The notes under the pieces: model-generated
What the model saw: only the letters and a program-made list of their open reading frames with translations
Database searches by the model: none
Told to the model about the DNA's origin: nothing
From: Cytophagaceae bacterium
GTDB taxonomy: Bacteria > Bacteroidota > Bacteroidia > Cytophagales > Spirosomataceae
Direction of reading: 5' to 3'
NCBI GenBank assembly: GCA_027488335.1
Contig: JAIYBU010000085.1
Span: 1-64,000 of the forward strand
DNA length: 64,000 bases
Shown: piece after piece, positions 44,922 through 54,031 of the stretch
How the letters are laid out: every line of letters begins with the position of its first letter
Numbering within the stretch: the stretch's first letter is position 1
Program-made: the position numbers and the translations under genes

Positions 44922-46532
44922 TTATTTCACAACTATTCCACGTACCTCAAAATTGGCTTTTAGTCTGATTGGTTCGGCATAAAACGTCACTTCTTCTGGT
45001 AAAATATTCTTTTCTACATTGCCATAATCCCAATATCCGTTTTCATTTTTGTCATTTATTGTTCGTAATAGATATATCCCAGGTTTTATATTTTGAAACA
45101 AAAACTTGTCTCTGGTTTTTTGTTCGGCTACGACTTCATATTTATCATTGATAATCTGAATGATTTTGCTGGTTTTCTTCTCCTCAAAGTTTCCTTCAAT
45201 CAATCCATAATTTTCTGATTTTAAGATTGGGTATTTTAAATCTTGTTTATCACTTGAATCTCCTTTGATGTTTATGAATACTCCCCTACTCATTTCAATC
45301 TTTACTTCTCGCTCTGAATTTATCTCTTTTGTGATTATTAACTTTGTTTTGGATTTATTCCACGTGAAGTTGTTGGTTTCAAGTTTCTCCTCTCTGATGG
45401 TATCTGACAGAATCTTAAATAGGCTCTTATTAAAGCTAAGAATGGGCGTATCGAAACTTATTTCGTATTTGAAGTTTTTATCTACTACTTCCCCAACTTT
45501 AGGTTTCATGTTTAATGTTAAATATGCTCTTTTTTCTTTTTTCTTTTTTTCTGGTTCTCTGAATTTTATCTTCTGTAAATAAGTCAAAGTATTTCCACTT
45601 GAATCAGTCACAGTAATATTTACTTTTAAAGTATCTGTTCGTTGGGTTGAATTATAAAATTTTAATTCTTTGTCTTCTCCGTAATAAGGAATACTATCGT
45701 TTTTGTTTTCAAACTTTACTTCAAACGATTTTATATTCTTATCATACAATATAGTGTAGTCTTCTGCCCGAGGTAGTACTTTTTGGCTTTTTGGTTTTTC
45801 GTTATTTGCATTTGCCAATAATAAATCAATTCCACCAAAGTTTTTATCTAAATTAATTGTGTCATTTCTGAATCCGATGGCTTCGGTTTTTGTATCATAT
45901 TTCAGGTTACTATTTTTATCCATAAAAGCATAAATACGATACTTACCACTTTTAATATTTTCAAACTGATAATTGCCACTCGAATCAGTTTTTATGAAAT
46001 AATCAGGTTTTGTTTTTTTGAGGTCTAATGAATCTTGAAGTTTATATAGTGCAACATGTGCTTCTAAAACTGGTTGATTAGTGAGTAAGCCTTTTACGTT
46101 TCCACTAATTTTTAATGAATCAATCTGATTGCCTGTACTAAAAACTAATTTCAGATTTCTTGATTCGTTTCTTTCATTCAAGTCTTTTATTCCTTTTCTG
46201 AAATTTAGCGTATAAGTTGTACTATCTTTAAATGCTTTATCAAATTTCAGAATTACTGTATTTGATTTTGAACGAATATCATACGTGCCTTCTGCTTCTG
46301 GAATTATCAAAAGCTCTTGTCTCAAACTTGTAACATCCACTAATTCATCAAATTCTAAACTTATTGTTTTTTCTTTGAAGTTTTTTTGCTCAGCTTTTGG
46401 AGTTGAGTTTATGAGTTTAGGTGCAATTTCATCCCTCTTTCCTCCTGTTGGTGGAACAAATTGTGCACAACTTATTAATAACTTACAACCAGTAATCAGA
46501 ATTACGGTTTTTAATAAACTACTTTTAATCAT
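44922..46532 (-). CDS. Ig-like (SbsA/Big_5-type) lipoprotein
   Basis: A 536-residue lipoprotein with lipobox LLISC-A at residue 22. Residues 25-140 form an Ig-like domain of the SbsA/Big_5 class (FVPPTGGKRDEIAPKLINST, ISLEFDELVDVTSLRQELLI, TYTLNFRKGIKDLNERN). This is the usual start of a widely conserved Bacteroidota lipoprotein that begins PPTGGKRD. A carboxypeptidase regulatory-like fold follows (YQFENIKSGKYRIYAFMDKN), then further beta-rich regions. No enzyme motif. It is probably outer-membrane anchored; function unknown. It lies just downstream of mnmG on the same strand (78-base gap with a terminator). Confidence 0.78.
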   Translation of the reverse strand: MIKSSLLKTVILITGCKLLISCAQFVPPTGGKRDEIAPKLINSTPKAEQKNFKEKTISLEFDELVDVTSLRQELLIIPEAEGTYDIRSKSNTVILKFDKAFKDSTTYTLNFRKGIKDLNERNESRNLKLVFSTGNQIDSLKISGNVKGLLTNQPVLEAHVALYKLQDSLDLKKTKPDYFIKTDSSGNYQFENIKSGKYRIYAFMDKNSNLKYDTKTEAIGFRNDTINLDKNFGGIDLLLANANNEKPKSQKVLPRAEDYTILYDKNIKSFEVKFENKNDSIPYYGEDKELKFYNSTQRTDTLKVNITVTDSSGNTLTYLQKIKFREPEKKKKEKRAYLTLNMKPKVGEVVDKNFKYEISFDTPILSFNKSLFKILSDTIREEKLETNNFTWNKSKTKLIITKEINSEREVKIEMSRGVFINIKGDSSDKQDLKYPILKSENYGLIEGNFEEKKTSKIIQIINDKYEVVAEQKTRDKFLFQNIKPGIYLLRTINDKNENGYWDYGNVEKNILPEEVTFYAEPIRLKANFEVRGIVVK

Positions 46533-46564
46533 TTTACGATTTAATATTTTTTAGTAAAAATAAA

Positions 46565-46587
46565 ACCCTCAACGAATAGTTGAGGGT
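46565..46587 (-). terminator. terminator after mnmG
   Basis: ACCCTCAAC and GTTGAGGGT form a 9-base perfect stem around GAATA and are followed on the minus strand by TTTTA. It lies 23 bases past the mnmG stop. Confidence 0.75.
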
Positions 46588-46610
46588 AATTAAGAAACTT
46601 TAATTTTTAT

Positions 46611-48473
46611 TTATCTTCCGAGATGTATCATTATCACTGCAATATCGGCTGGCGAAACTCCACTTATTCTTGATGCTTGTCCGAGTGTTTGTGGTTTTAT
46701 CTTTTTTAATTTTTGTCTTGCTTCGATAGATATTGATAATAATTTTTCGTAATCGAAGTTTGGATTAATATTTAAGTCTTCTAAACGAGACATTTTTTCT
46801 GCCATCAACAACTCCTTCTCAATATAGCTTTCGTACTTAACATGTATTACTGCTTGTTCGATTACTTCATCGTCATACCGACTAAGAAATTCTTTCATAT
46901 CATTATCCAATGAACGAATGTTTTCTATTTCTATTTCAGGGCGTTTCAGAATACTATAAAAAGAAGACTTCTCTCTTAAAGATGACGAACCTATTTGTTC
47001 GAGGTAATTATTGGCGTTATCGGGGGTAATCTTTCTGACTTTAATTTCCTCTACGATTTTTCCAGATTCATTTTTTTTGTAATTCATTCTTTCTAAACGA
47101 GTCTCAGAAGCTAAACCTAAATCATATCCTTTTTGAGTCAGGCGAATATCTGCATTATCTTGTCTTAATAAAGTTCTGAACTCTGCTCTTGATGTAAACA
47201 TTCTATAAGGCTCATCTGTGCCTTTATTTACTAAGTCATCTATTAATACTCCGATGTATGCTTCGTTTCTTTTGAGAACAAAGTCTCCCTTTTCGTGTAC
47301 TTTATTGTGGGCGTTAATTCCTGCCATCAATCCTTGACATGCTGCTTCTTCATATCCTGTCGTTCCATTGATTTGTCCTGCAAAATATAAGTTTTCAATC
47401 AAGTGAGTTTCAAGCGTAAGTTTTAATTGTGTTGGCGGAAAGAAATCATATTCGATTGCATAACCTGGTCTGAACATTTTTACATTTTCAAAACCTTTTA
47501 TTTTCGTTAATGCCTCGTATTGTATTTCTTCGGGTAATGATGTAGAAAAACCATTAATATACATCTCTACTGTATTCCATCCTTCAGGTTCTACAAATAT
47601 TTGGTGATGGTCTTTATCTGCAAACCTATTTATTTTATCTTCTACTGAAGGACAATACCTTGGTCCAAGACCTTTTATTCTTCCGCTAAACATTGGTGAT
47701 TTATCAAAGCCTTTTCTAAGTACTTCGTGAACTTTTTCGTTCGTATATGTTACGTAACAGCTTCGTTGTTTGGTTAGTCTTGGTGTATCCGTGTACGAGA
47801 ATTTTTCTGGTTTTTCATCGCCTTTTTGCTCTTCCATTAAATCCCAGTTTAATGAACGACCATCAATTCGTGGAGGCGTTCCTGTTTTCATACGGCCAGA
47901 TTCAAAGCCTAATTCAATTAATTGTTCCGTAATTCCATGAGCAGCTTTTTCACCTGTTCTACCACCACCGAAGTTTTTCTCTCCTATATGAATCTTTCCA
48001 TTCAAAAATGTTCCATTCGTTAATACAACCGATTTTCCTTTAATTTCGATACCCATCCCTGTACGAACGCCCACTACCCTATTATCTTTTATAACTAAAC
48101 CCTCAATCATTTCTTGCCAAAAGTCAAGGTTCGGGATGTTTTCCATTGTATCTCGCCATTCTTGAGCAAACATCATTCTATCGCTCTGACACCTTGGACT
48201 CCACATTGCTGGACCTTTGGAGCGATTAAGCATTCTAAATTGAATCATTGTTTTATCACTAATAATTCCTGATTGACCACCTAAAGCGTCTATTTCACGA
48301 ATTATTTGTCCTTTAGCTACACCTCCCATTGCTGGGTTGCACGACATTTGTGCAATTGTGTGCATATTCATTGTGACTAATAAAACTGATGAACCCATAT
48401 TAGCTGCCGCAGATGCTGCTTCGCATCCTGCGTGCCCTGCTCCAACTACTATTACATCGTATTCTTTAAACAT
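46611..48473 (-). CDS. mnmG: tRNA uridine-34 5-carboxymethylaminomethyl enzyme MnmG
   Basis: FAD enzyme (GidA) that with MnmE installs the cmnm5 group on wobble uridines. The FAD motif is YDVIVVGAGHAGCEAASAAA. Conserved segments include MSCNPAMGGVAKGQIIREID, LNRSKGPAMWSPRCQSDR, GGRTGEKAAHGI and TGYEEAACQGLMAGINAH. The C-terminal helical domain ends ISGVSPADIAVIMIHLG. 620 residues is full length. In many bacteria gidA lies near the replication origin, which fits the parS-like pair only 16 bases upstream of its start; that association is from general knowledge. Confidence 0.96.
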   Translation of the reverse strand: MFKEYDVIVVGAGHAGCEAASAAANMGSSVLLVTMNMHTIAQMSCNPAMGGVAKGQIIREIDALGGQSGIISDKTMIQFRMLNRSKGPAMWSPRCQSDRMMFAQEWRDTMENIPNLDFWQEMIEGLVIKDNRVVGVRTGMGIEIKGKSVVLTNGTFLNGKIHIGEKNFGGGRTGEKAAHGITEQLIELGFESGRMKTGTPPRIDGRSLNWDLMEEQKGDEKPEKFSYTDTPRLTKQRSCYVTYTNEKVHEVLRKGFDKSPMFSGRIKGLGPRYCPSVEDKINRFADKDHHQIFVEPEGWNTVEMYINGFSTSLPEEIQYEALTKIKGFENVKMFRPGYAIEYDFFPPTQLKLTLETHLIENLYFAGQINGTTGYEEAACQGLMAGINAHNKVHEKGDFVLKRNEAYIGVLIDDLVNKGTDEPYRMFTSRAEFRTLLRQDNADIRLTQKGYDLGLASETRLERMNYKKNESGKIVEEIKVRKITPDNANNYLEQIGSSSLREKSSFYSILKRPEIEIENIRSLDNDMKEFLSRYDDEVIEQAVIHVKYESYIEKELLMAEKMSRLEDLNINPNFDYEKLLSISIEARQKLKKIKPQTLGQASRISGVSPADIAVIMIHLGR

Positions 48474-48488
48474 TGCTTTTATATTTAT

Positions 48489-48504
48489 GTTTCCACGTGA
48501 AACG
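48489..48504 (+). promoter_or_regulatory. parS-like ParB-binding site 1
   Basis: GTTTCCACGTGAAACG, centred on CACGTG, agrees at 13 of 16 positions with the parS variant TGTTCCACGTGAAACA. It is the left arm of a 13-base perfect inverted repeat with site 2. Confidence 0.55.
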
Positions 48505-48526
48505 TTTGTGTTTTTATTGATTACCG

Positions 48527-48542
48527 TGTTTCACGTGGAACG
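48527..48542 (-). promoter_or_regulatory. parS-like ParB-binding site 2
   Basis: The plus strand TGTTTCACGTGGAACG matches 15 of 16 positions of TGTTTCACGTGGAACA, the reverse complement of the Bacillus-type parS TGTTCCACGTGAAACA. Its centre is 38 bases from site 1 and the two are inverted. ParAB is not encoded in the window. Confidence 0.7.
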
Positions 48543-48702
48543 TGAATTTTTAATCTTGTATTTTGGAGGAATTTCTTCCGTTGCGTTGTTTTAAAATAAT
48601 ACAAAAAAATATTATTGTATAAAGGGATTTTAAAAACTCCTTTGTTAACCTAAAAAAAGAAAAGTTGTTTAAAAGGAAAAAAAGTGTCTTATGATAATCA
48701 AC

Positions 48703-48728
48703 AAAAAAAGGACGCATTTAGTGCGTCC
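48703..48728 (-). terminator. terminator after the DUF4175 gene
   Basis: GGACGCA and TGCGTCC pair around a 5-base loop and are followed on the minus strand by TTTTTTT. It lies 25 bases past the stop codon. Confidence 0.8.
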
Positions 48729-48752
48729 CTGCAAATTTACTAAGAAAAACGT

Positions 48753-51700
48753 TTACTTGATTTTTCTAAAATAATTATCCGTTTGTTTCTTATAGAATGG
48801 TGTATAATTAGGCGGAACTGTGCGAATTAATTCTACTTGCTTTTGTTTCTCTTGTAAGAATTTATCCATTGATGGCGGAGACTGACGGTTAAACTGTTGG
48901 GCAGCCTTCGATTGACGTGTAGGGTCTTCTTCTTGCTGTTGTATGGCTTTCTCTGCTTCAAGCAATCTTGTTTGAATGTCACGAGAGCGTTTGATTAAAT
49001 CTGAATTTATTCGCTTGTTTACCAAATCTGTCTCGTTCTCATCCATTTTCTTCTCAAGTTCTTTTAATTCATTGCCAAGCTTTTTACCAGTATCTGTGCC
49101 TTTTAATTCATCTTGCATTTGTTGGATACGTTTTCTGAGTTCGGCTTGCTCTTGTGCAAGCTTAGCAGCTTCTTCCGATAAACCACGCCCAGATTTGCCA
49201 GATTTAGACAATTGTTCCATAGATTTATTAAGTTGTTCTTGTTTCTCTCCCATCGAAGAAGGTGTTGGAGCTTTACCTTTCTTTCCTTTACTGCCGCTTC
49301 CTGGCATTGCATTGGCCATCATTTGTTGCATTTGGCTAAAAGTATCACTAAGCATTAAAGCAAGGTTATTAATGGAAGTCATAGAAAACTGTTGTTTAGC
49401 AGAAGCCACATTCAATTTACGTTCTTTAATGAATTTCACACTTTCGTCCATTGAGTTTCGCATAGAAGTTACTTCTTTAGTCACGAAAGACTTAATTTGA
49501 AGAACTCTCTTAGCCAAAGAATACAAACTGTCCTCAATCATTTTGGCGTCGTCTTGAATCTTTAATTGGTCTTGCGATAGTTTCACGAAGCGAGGGTCAG
49601 CTACATTCATATTACGGAAGTCTTTCATAATCTTCTCTTGGTCGAATGAAAGTTTAACAAGGTTCTCAAGAATTGCTCTTAAAGCATCCATATCTTCATC
49701 CATTTCTTTCATCTCTTGAGACTGCATAGACTCTTTCATTTTCTGAGCCATCTTCTTCATTTTTGATGCAGCTTTCTTTTGGCTCTTTGAAGCAGCACCA
49801 CTTTGCTTTTGGTCGAGTTGTTCTTCTGAGTTTTCTTGTTCTTCAGACACCTCTTCTTGCTCTTCTTTCTGTTCATCGAATTCTTTCTTGATTTCTTTGC
49901 TCAATTTTTCGATGTCTTTTATTTGTTCTTTTTTATCTTCAAACTCTTTCGAGAGCTTTTCTTGCTCTTTTTTCAGTTCTTCATTCTTAGTATCTTTTTG
50001 CTGTTGATTTTGTTCTTTCTCATTTTTCTGAGATTCATCACCCAATTTATCTTGTTTCTCGGCAAGTTTCTCCAGTTCATTGGCAGTTTTCTCAACCTTC
50101 TGTTGCATTTGAAGTTGTTTGAAAAGTTTAAGCGTACGGTCAATGTCTTTATCCATATTACGCTCTTGGTTTTTTAGCTTTTCAAGTTGCTCAACCGTTT
50201 TCTCATCTAAACCCTTTTCCATCATTTTTTTCAACTCTTCGTACATTTTGTTGGTTTCATCATTCATGATTTCTTCCATCAACTTTTTGAGTTGGTCCAT
50301 TTTCTTCTGGAGTTCGGGAGATTGTTGCTGAAAACGGTTAGTTTTCTCTTGCATCTTTTCAAACTGCTCTTGCATTGCTTTCATTTCAGCCATTAGCTCG
50401 TCACGCTTTTTAAGCAATTCTTCCAACTGTTTTTTCTCTTGAAAATCTAAGTCTTTTTTACTCTTAAGTTTATTCTCTAAGTTATTGAGGTCATTCTTCA
50501 ATTTCTTCGATTTCTCGTTGAGCTTCTCAAGCATATTTTCGGTCTTCTCAGTCGCTTTTTCTACTTCGGCGTCATAATTCTTTGCTGAAGGTAAAGAAAA
50601 CGTCAGAACGGGTGTTTTTGTGCTTTTAGAACCATTTACGCCGTCGTTATCCCAGAGCTGTAAGAAGTATTCAACTTTCTCTCCAGGATTGAGTTTTAAA
50701 TCATTTAAAGGAAACTGATAATAGAAACTTTGAGAAATTTGAGTTTTATTAAAAGCCACATCAACCGAAGTAAATGCAGGTGCTTGATTTTGTGCTACAT
50801 CACGCACGGGACGATAAAAAAGCTTGAATTGAGCCAAACCATAATCATCGTTAATATTTCCTCCTAAAACAATGTAATTGAAGAGCGTAGTATCACGAAT
50901 TTGTTCGAGTTGAATTTGTGGATACTTATCAGGAATCACATTAATGTAGAAATCAATGTTTTCACGATTAGCACTAAACTCATTTTTTAATTGAATTTTA
51001 TAAGAAGAAGAATTTTTTAAACGACGAACGAAAGAAAAATTATCACCAAAACCATCTTTTGATAAATGCTTCGGTTCGTTTTCAAATATTAAATACAAAG
51101 AATCTGTATTAGCAGCTCTAAAATTCCACTCAACAGTTGTTCCCTCTGGCACAACGAGGTTTCCAACATTATCAAAACTTTCATTCGATTTATTCAAATA
51201 CGAAGGATAATTCAAGGCAACATCAAAAGAGAGAAGATTCGGGCGGCTAATTAATTCAAGCTCAAATTCGTTTGATTTAAAACCTGATGCTAAAAAGTGA
51301 AAGTCAACAGGGTTTTGAACTTTTGAAAAAGTAAACGTATAATTCTTGTTATCAACCGAATTCATTTTAAACTTACGGTCGTTGGCTACTAAATAAACAG
51401 CCTCAGGAATAGCATTGCCAATAAGTGTAAGATTCAGGTTGAAATCTTCGTTTTTAACTGCTTTTAACTCTTCGTTTGTTATTTTAAACTTAAATGGAGC
51501 TTCTTCCGCAAAATCTTTCTGAAAATAAACAATACGCTCGGTACTGTTTTTGAAAAACTTTGGCGAAACCGCCGCAATCAACAATATAAGTAACAAAGGA
51601 GGAATAGCATATTTTAAGTATTTTTTGTTTTCGTCAATCTTGATGGCATCAGCAAACTTTACAAAACGCAGTTCATTGGCTTTTTGAGCAATACTCGCTT

Positions 51701-52079
51701 GAAGTAAAGAATTATCCTTATCAGAAAGCTGAGATAATTGAAGAGTATTGAGCAGCCTATCTCCTATTTCTGGGAAAAACTTGCCAATTTCATTCGCAGC
51801 TTTTTCGTAAGTAAGTGGCTCGTTGAAATGAAAGAGATAAAGTAATGGCTTAACTACCCATGCAAAAAGTGAGTAAATAACCATTCCGAGAAAACTAAAA
51901 AACAAGATTGCTCGAATGGTTGAGTTAAAACGACCGAAATATTCGACTGTATTAACTAATAAGAAGGCAGAGAATATCAAAGCCAAAGTAAATAAAGAAC
52001 CTTTGATAAGCAGGTTTTTATAATACTTTCTTTTGTAATCGTCTATTTTTTCAAAAATAGTTTTTACAGATGTTGACAT
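48753..52079 (-). CDS. DUF4175-family coiled-coil membrane protein
   Basis: A 1,108-residue protein. Two close membrane helices near the N-terminus (LLIKGSLFTLALIFSAFLLV and AILFFSFLGMVIYSLFAWVV) and a third near residue 155 (YAIPPLLLILLIAAVSPKFF) are followed by a beta-rich region with Ig-like segments (about 180-500). Then comes a very long Glu/Lys/Gln-rich coiled coil (about 510-820). The last 250 residues are again helical and charged. The family is widespread in Bacteroidota and unnamed functionally; a structural or membrane-organising role is inferred from architecture. It is 24 bases downstream of the exonuclease III gene, so it is probably co-transcribed with it. Confidence 0.8.
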   Translation of the reverse strand: MSTSVKTIFEKIDDYKRKYYKNLLIKGSLFTLALIFSAFLLVNTVEYFGRFNSTIRAILFFSFLGMVIYSLFAWVVKPLLYLFHFNEPLTYEKAANEIGKFFPEIGDRLLNTLQLSQLSDKDNSLLQASIAQKANELRFVKFADAIKIDENKKYLKYAIPPLLLILLIAAVSPKFFKNSTERIVYFQKDFAEEAPFKFKITNEELKAVKNEDFNLNLTLIGNAIPEAVYLVANDRKFKMNSVDNKNYTFTFSKVQNPVDFHFLASGFKSNEFELELISRPNLLSFDVALNYPSYLNKSNESFDNVGNLVVPEGTTVEWNFRAANTDSLYLIFENEPKHLSKDGFGDNFSFVRRLKNSSSYKIQLKNEFSANRENIDFYINVIPDKYPQIQLEQIRDTTLFNYIVLGGNINDDYGLAQFKLFYRPVRDVAQNQAPAFTSVDVAFNKTQISQSFYYQFPLNDLKLNPGEKVEYFLQLWDNDGVNGSKSTKTPVLTFSLPSAKNYDAEVEKATEKTENMLEKLNEKSKKLKNDLNNLENKLKSKKDLDFQEKKQLEELLKKRDELMAEMKAMQEQFEKMQEKTNRFQQQSPELQKKMDQLKKLMEEIMNDETNKMYEELKKMMEKGLDEKTVEQLEKLKNQERNMDKDIDRTLKLFKQLQMQQKVEKTANELEKLAEKQDKLGDESQKNEKEQNQQQKDTKNEELKKEQEKLSKEFEDKKEQIKDIEKLSKEIKKEFDEQKEEQEEVSEEQENSEEQLDQKQSGAASKSQKKAASKMKKMAQKMKESMQSQEMKEMDEDMDALRAILENLVKLSFDQEKIMKDFRNMNVADPRFVKLSQDQLKIQDDAKMIEDSLYSLAKRVLQIKSFVTKEVTSMRNSMDESVKFIKERKLNVASAKQQFSMTSINNLALMLSDTFSQMQQMMANAMPGSGSKGKKGKAPTPSSMGEKQEQLNKSMEQLSKSGKSGRGLSEEAAKLAQEQAELRKRIQQMQDELKGTDTGKKLGNELKELEKKMDENETDLVNKRINSDLIKRSRDIQTRLLEAEKAIQQQEEDPTRQSKAAQQFNRQSPPSMDKFLQEKQKQVELIRTVPPNYTPFYKKQTDNYFRKIK

Positions 52080-52103
52080 GATGGTATAAGGTTTAATAAA
52101 TTT

Positions 52104-52865
52104 TTAAAGCAAGTTTAATTCTATTGGACAATGGTCAGACATCAACTGGTCAGGGTGAATAGCGGCACTTGCTAAACGATTTTTAAGGCTTTCGGTAGCA
52201 AAATGATAATCAATACGCCAACCTAAGTTTTTTTGCTTCGCTCCTGCCCTATATGACCACCAAGTATAATGATGTGGCTCTTGATTGAAATGTCTAAAAG
52301 TATCAACGTAACCAGTATCAAGAAATTTGCCAACCCATGTACGTTCCTCGGGTAAGAAGCCCGATGAATTTGCATTACCCTTAGGATTGTGGATATCAAT
52401 CTCCCGATGACAGATATTTACATCACCGCTGATAATTAAATTAGGCAACTCTTTTTGCAGTTCTTGAACATAAACAAGGAAATCATCTAAGAAAGTCATC
52501 TTTAAACCTTGGCGTTCATCGCCTGACGAACCCGATGGAAAATACATATTCAGGATAGAAAATGTATCGAAATCAGCCCTTAAGATTCTGCCTTCAGCAT
52601 CAAAAAGAGAATTACCAATTCCGTATTGCACATTATTGGGTTTTGTTTTAGATAAGATAGCAACGCCGCTATAGCCTCGTTTTTGAGCAGGATACCAATA
52701 ACAATGATAACCAAGTTCTTCAAAAAGTGGACTTACTAACTCTGTTTCAGAAAGTTTAATTTCTTGTAAACACAAAATATCGGGGTTGCTGGTTTTTAAC
52801 CAATTAATTAAACCTTTATTAATTGCCGAACGAATACCGTTTACGTTATATGAAATGATTTTCAC
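52104..52865 (-). CDS. xth: exodeoxyribonuclease III
   Basis: AP endonuclease and 3'-5' exonuclease of the exonuclease III family, for base excision repair. The start is GTG at 52863-52865, directly before MKIISYNVNGIRSAINKGLI. The metal and catalytic residues are visible: the asparagine of YNVNGIR, LCLQEIKLS (Glu ligand), the tyrosine in LNMYFPSGS, LIISGDVNICH (Asp-Asn), and the terminal catalytic pair region WRIDYHFATESL followed by SDHCPIEL (Asp-His). 253 residues is typical. Probably heads an operon with the DUF4175 gene. Cytoplasmic. Confidence 0.93.
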   Translation of the reverse strand: MKIISYNVNGIRSAINKGLINWLKTSNPDILCLQEIKLSETELVSPLFEELGYHCYWYPAQKRGYSGVAILSKTKPNNVQYGIGNSLFDAEGRILRADFDTFSILNMYFPSGSSGDERQGLKMTFLDDFLVYVQELQKELPNLIISGDVNICHREIDIHNPKGNANSSGFLPEERTWVGKFLDTGYVDTFRHFNQEPHHYTWWSYRAGAKQKNLGWRIDYHFATESLKNRLASAAIHPDQLMSDHCPIELNLL

Positions 52866-52895
52866 TTTTTAGATATATAATAGTTATAATGCCTT

Positions 52896-53255
52896 TTAAA
52901 TATGAAGTCCAACCTCTTTTCTGAAATACTCAATTACGAAATGTTTGAGTAATTTTTCTTGTGAAAGCATATCAAAATGTGGTAGTGGTGTAATTAATTT
53001 CCAGTGTGGCCAGCCTTCTTCATCTCTACCTTCGAGTTCATAATAGCCACCGAAGCTTAAAACCTTGCAAATAGCAATGTGCATAAGGTCTTGTTTTTGT
53101 TCTTTTGTAAAAACTTTTTTACCTTGTCCAAGTTCTTGGACACCAATAAGAAATAAAACCCCATTAAGGTCGGTTGGTTTTTTGCCGAGGTTATTTTTTA
53201 GGAAACTTTGTAATGTTTGCCAATTTTCTTTTAAAATGTTGTCTTCTTGTGTCAT
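52896..53255 (-). CDS. conserved hypothetical protein
   Basis: A 119-residue protein using the ATG at 53253-53255 (MTQEDNILKENWQTLQSFLK). The frame is open further to 53309, but that extension overlaps the comF start and looks random. Recognisable segments are FLIGVQELGQGKKVFTKEQK and WPHWKLITPLPHFDMLSQEK, a compact alpha/beta protein of unknown function seen widely in this phylum. It starts 37 bases from the divergent comF gene and lies just upstream of xth on the same strand. Confidence 0.65.
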   Translation of the reverse strand: MTQEDNILKENWQTLQSFLKNNLGKKPTDLNGVLFLIGVQELGQGKKVFTKEQKQDLMHIAICKVLSFGGYYELEGRDEEGWPHWKLITPLPHFDMLSQEKLLKHFVIEYFRKEVGLHI

Positions 53256-53291
53256 AATATAAGATTTTATACACAAACTTAAACAAACACT

Positions 53292-53978
53292 ATGAAATGG
53301 TTTAAGCATTTTTTAGATATAATCTATCCACGAAGCTGTGAAGCTTGTGGAGAGGCTCTTTTGAGTGGAGAAAATCTGATTTGTATGAATTGTATGATTG
53401 ATTTGCCAAGAACTAATTCACACATTCAAAGACTGGATGTGGTTTCCAATAGGTTTTGGGGTAAAATTCCTGTGACTGATACCATTACCTTTATGAAGTT
53501 TTCAAAGAAAGGAAAAGTTCAGAAACTGCTGCATGAACTTAAATATAGAAATAAACCAGAGGTTGGAAAGTATTTGGGTAGAATCTACGGTGTTGATTTG
53601 AAAGCAGCTAATTTTGACAAAAAGATTGACTTAATAATAGGAGTGCCATTACATCCAACAAAATTAGTTCAAAGGGGTTATAACCAAGCTGATTGCATTG
53701 CAGAGGGGCTTTCTGAGGCCTTAAATGTGCCTTATGAGACTAATATAGTGAAAAGGCTTACACATACCTCAACACAAACAAAAAAGAGCCGTATAGAGCG
53801 TTTTCAGAATGTTGAAAATATATTTGAAGTAGTTAATAATGAAAGAGTTAAAAATAAAAGAATAGCTATTGTGGATGACGTGTTGACAACTGGTTCAACT
53901 ATCGAATCGTTGGGTATAACGCTTTTAAATGCTGAGGTAAAAGAGATTTCGGTGATAACAATTGCGGCAGCATGCTAA
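53292..53978 (+). CDS. comF: ComF-family phosphoribosyltransferase-like protein
   Basis: A 228-residue ComF protein, linked in competent bacteria to DNA uptake and in others to DNA repair. The N-terminal zinc finger has CEACG and CMNC cysteine pairs (IIYPRSCEACGEALLSGE). The PRTase domain includes LIIGVPLHPTKLVQRGYNQA and the PRPP-binding loop IAIVDDVLTTGSTIESLG. Length is normal. It is on the plus strand between minus-strand neighbours, so it forms its own transcription unit ending at a shared terminator. Confidence 0.92.
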   Translation: MKWFKHFLDIIYPRSCEACGEALLSGENLICMNCMIDLPRTNSHIQRLDVVSNRFWGKIPVTDTITFMKFSKKGKVQKLLHELKYRNKPEVGKYLGRIYGVDLKAANFDKKIDLIIGVPLHPTKLVQRGYNQADCIAEGLSEALNVPYETNIVKRLTHTSTQTKKSRIERFQNVENIFEVVNNERVKNKRIAIVDDVLTTGSTIESLGITLLNAEVKEISVITIAAAC

Positions 53979-53982
53979 AACA

Positions 53983-54010
53983 AAAATCCCCTCTTTTGGG
54001 AGGGGATTTT
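53983..54010. terminator. bidirectional terminator between comF and gldJ
   Basis: AAAATCCCCTC and GAGGGGATTTT form an 11-base perfect stem with A and T runs on both flanks, placed between two converging genes. Confidence 0.85.
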
Positions 54011-54031
54011 ACTGATAATCAGTGTTTTTAA

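Noticed and set aside
49836-50177. Plus-strand open frame of 113 codons rich in Leu and Phe inside the DUF4175 gene
   Set aside because: It is the antisense of the Glu/Lys coiled-coil codons (GAA/AAG read backwards as TTC/CTT); no start context or homology.
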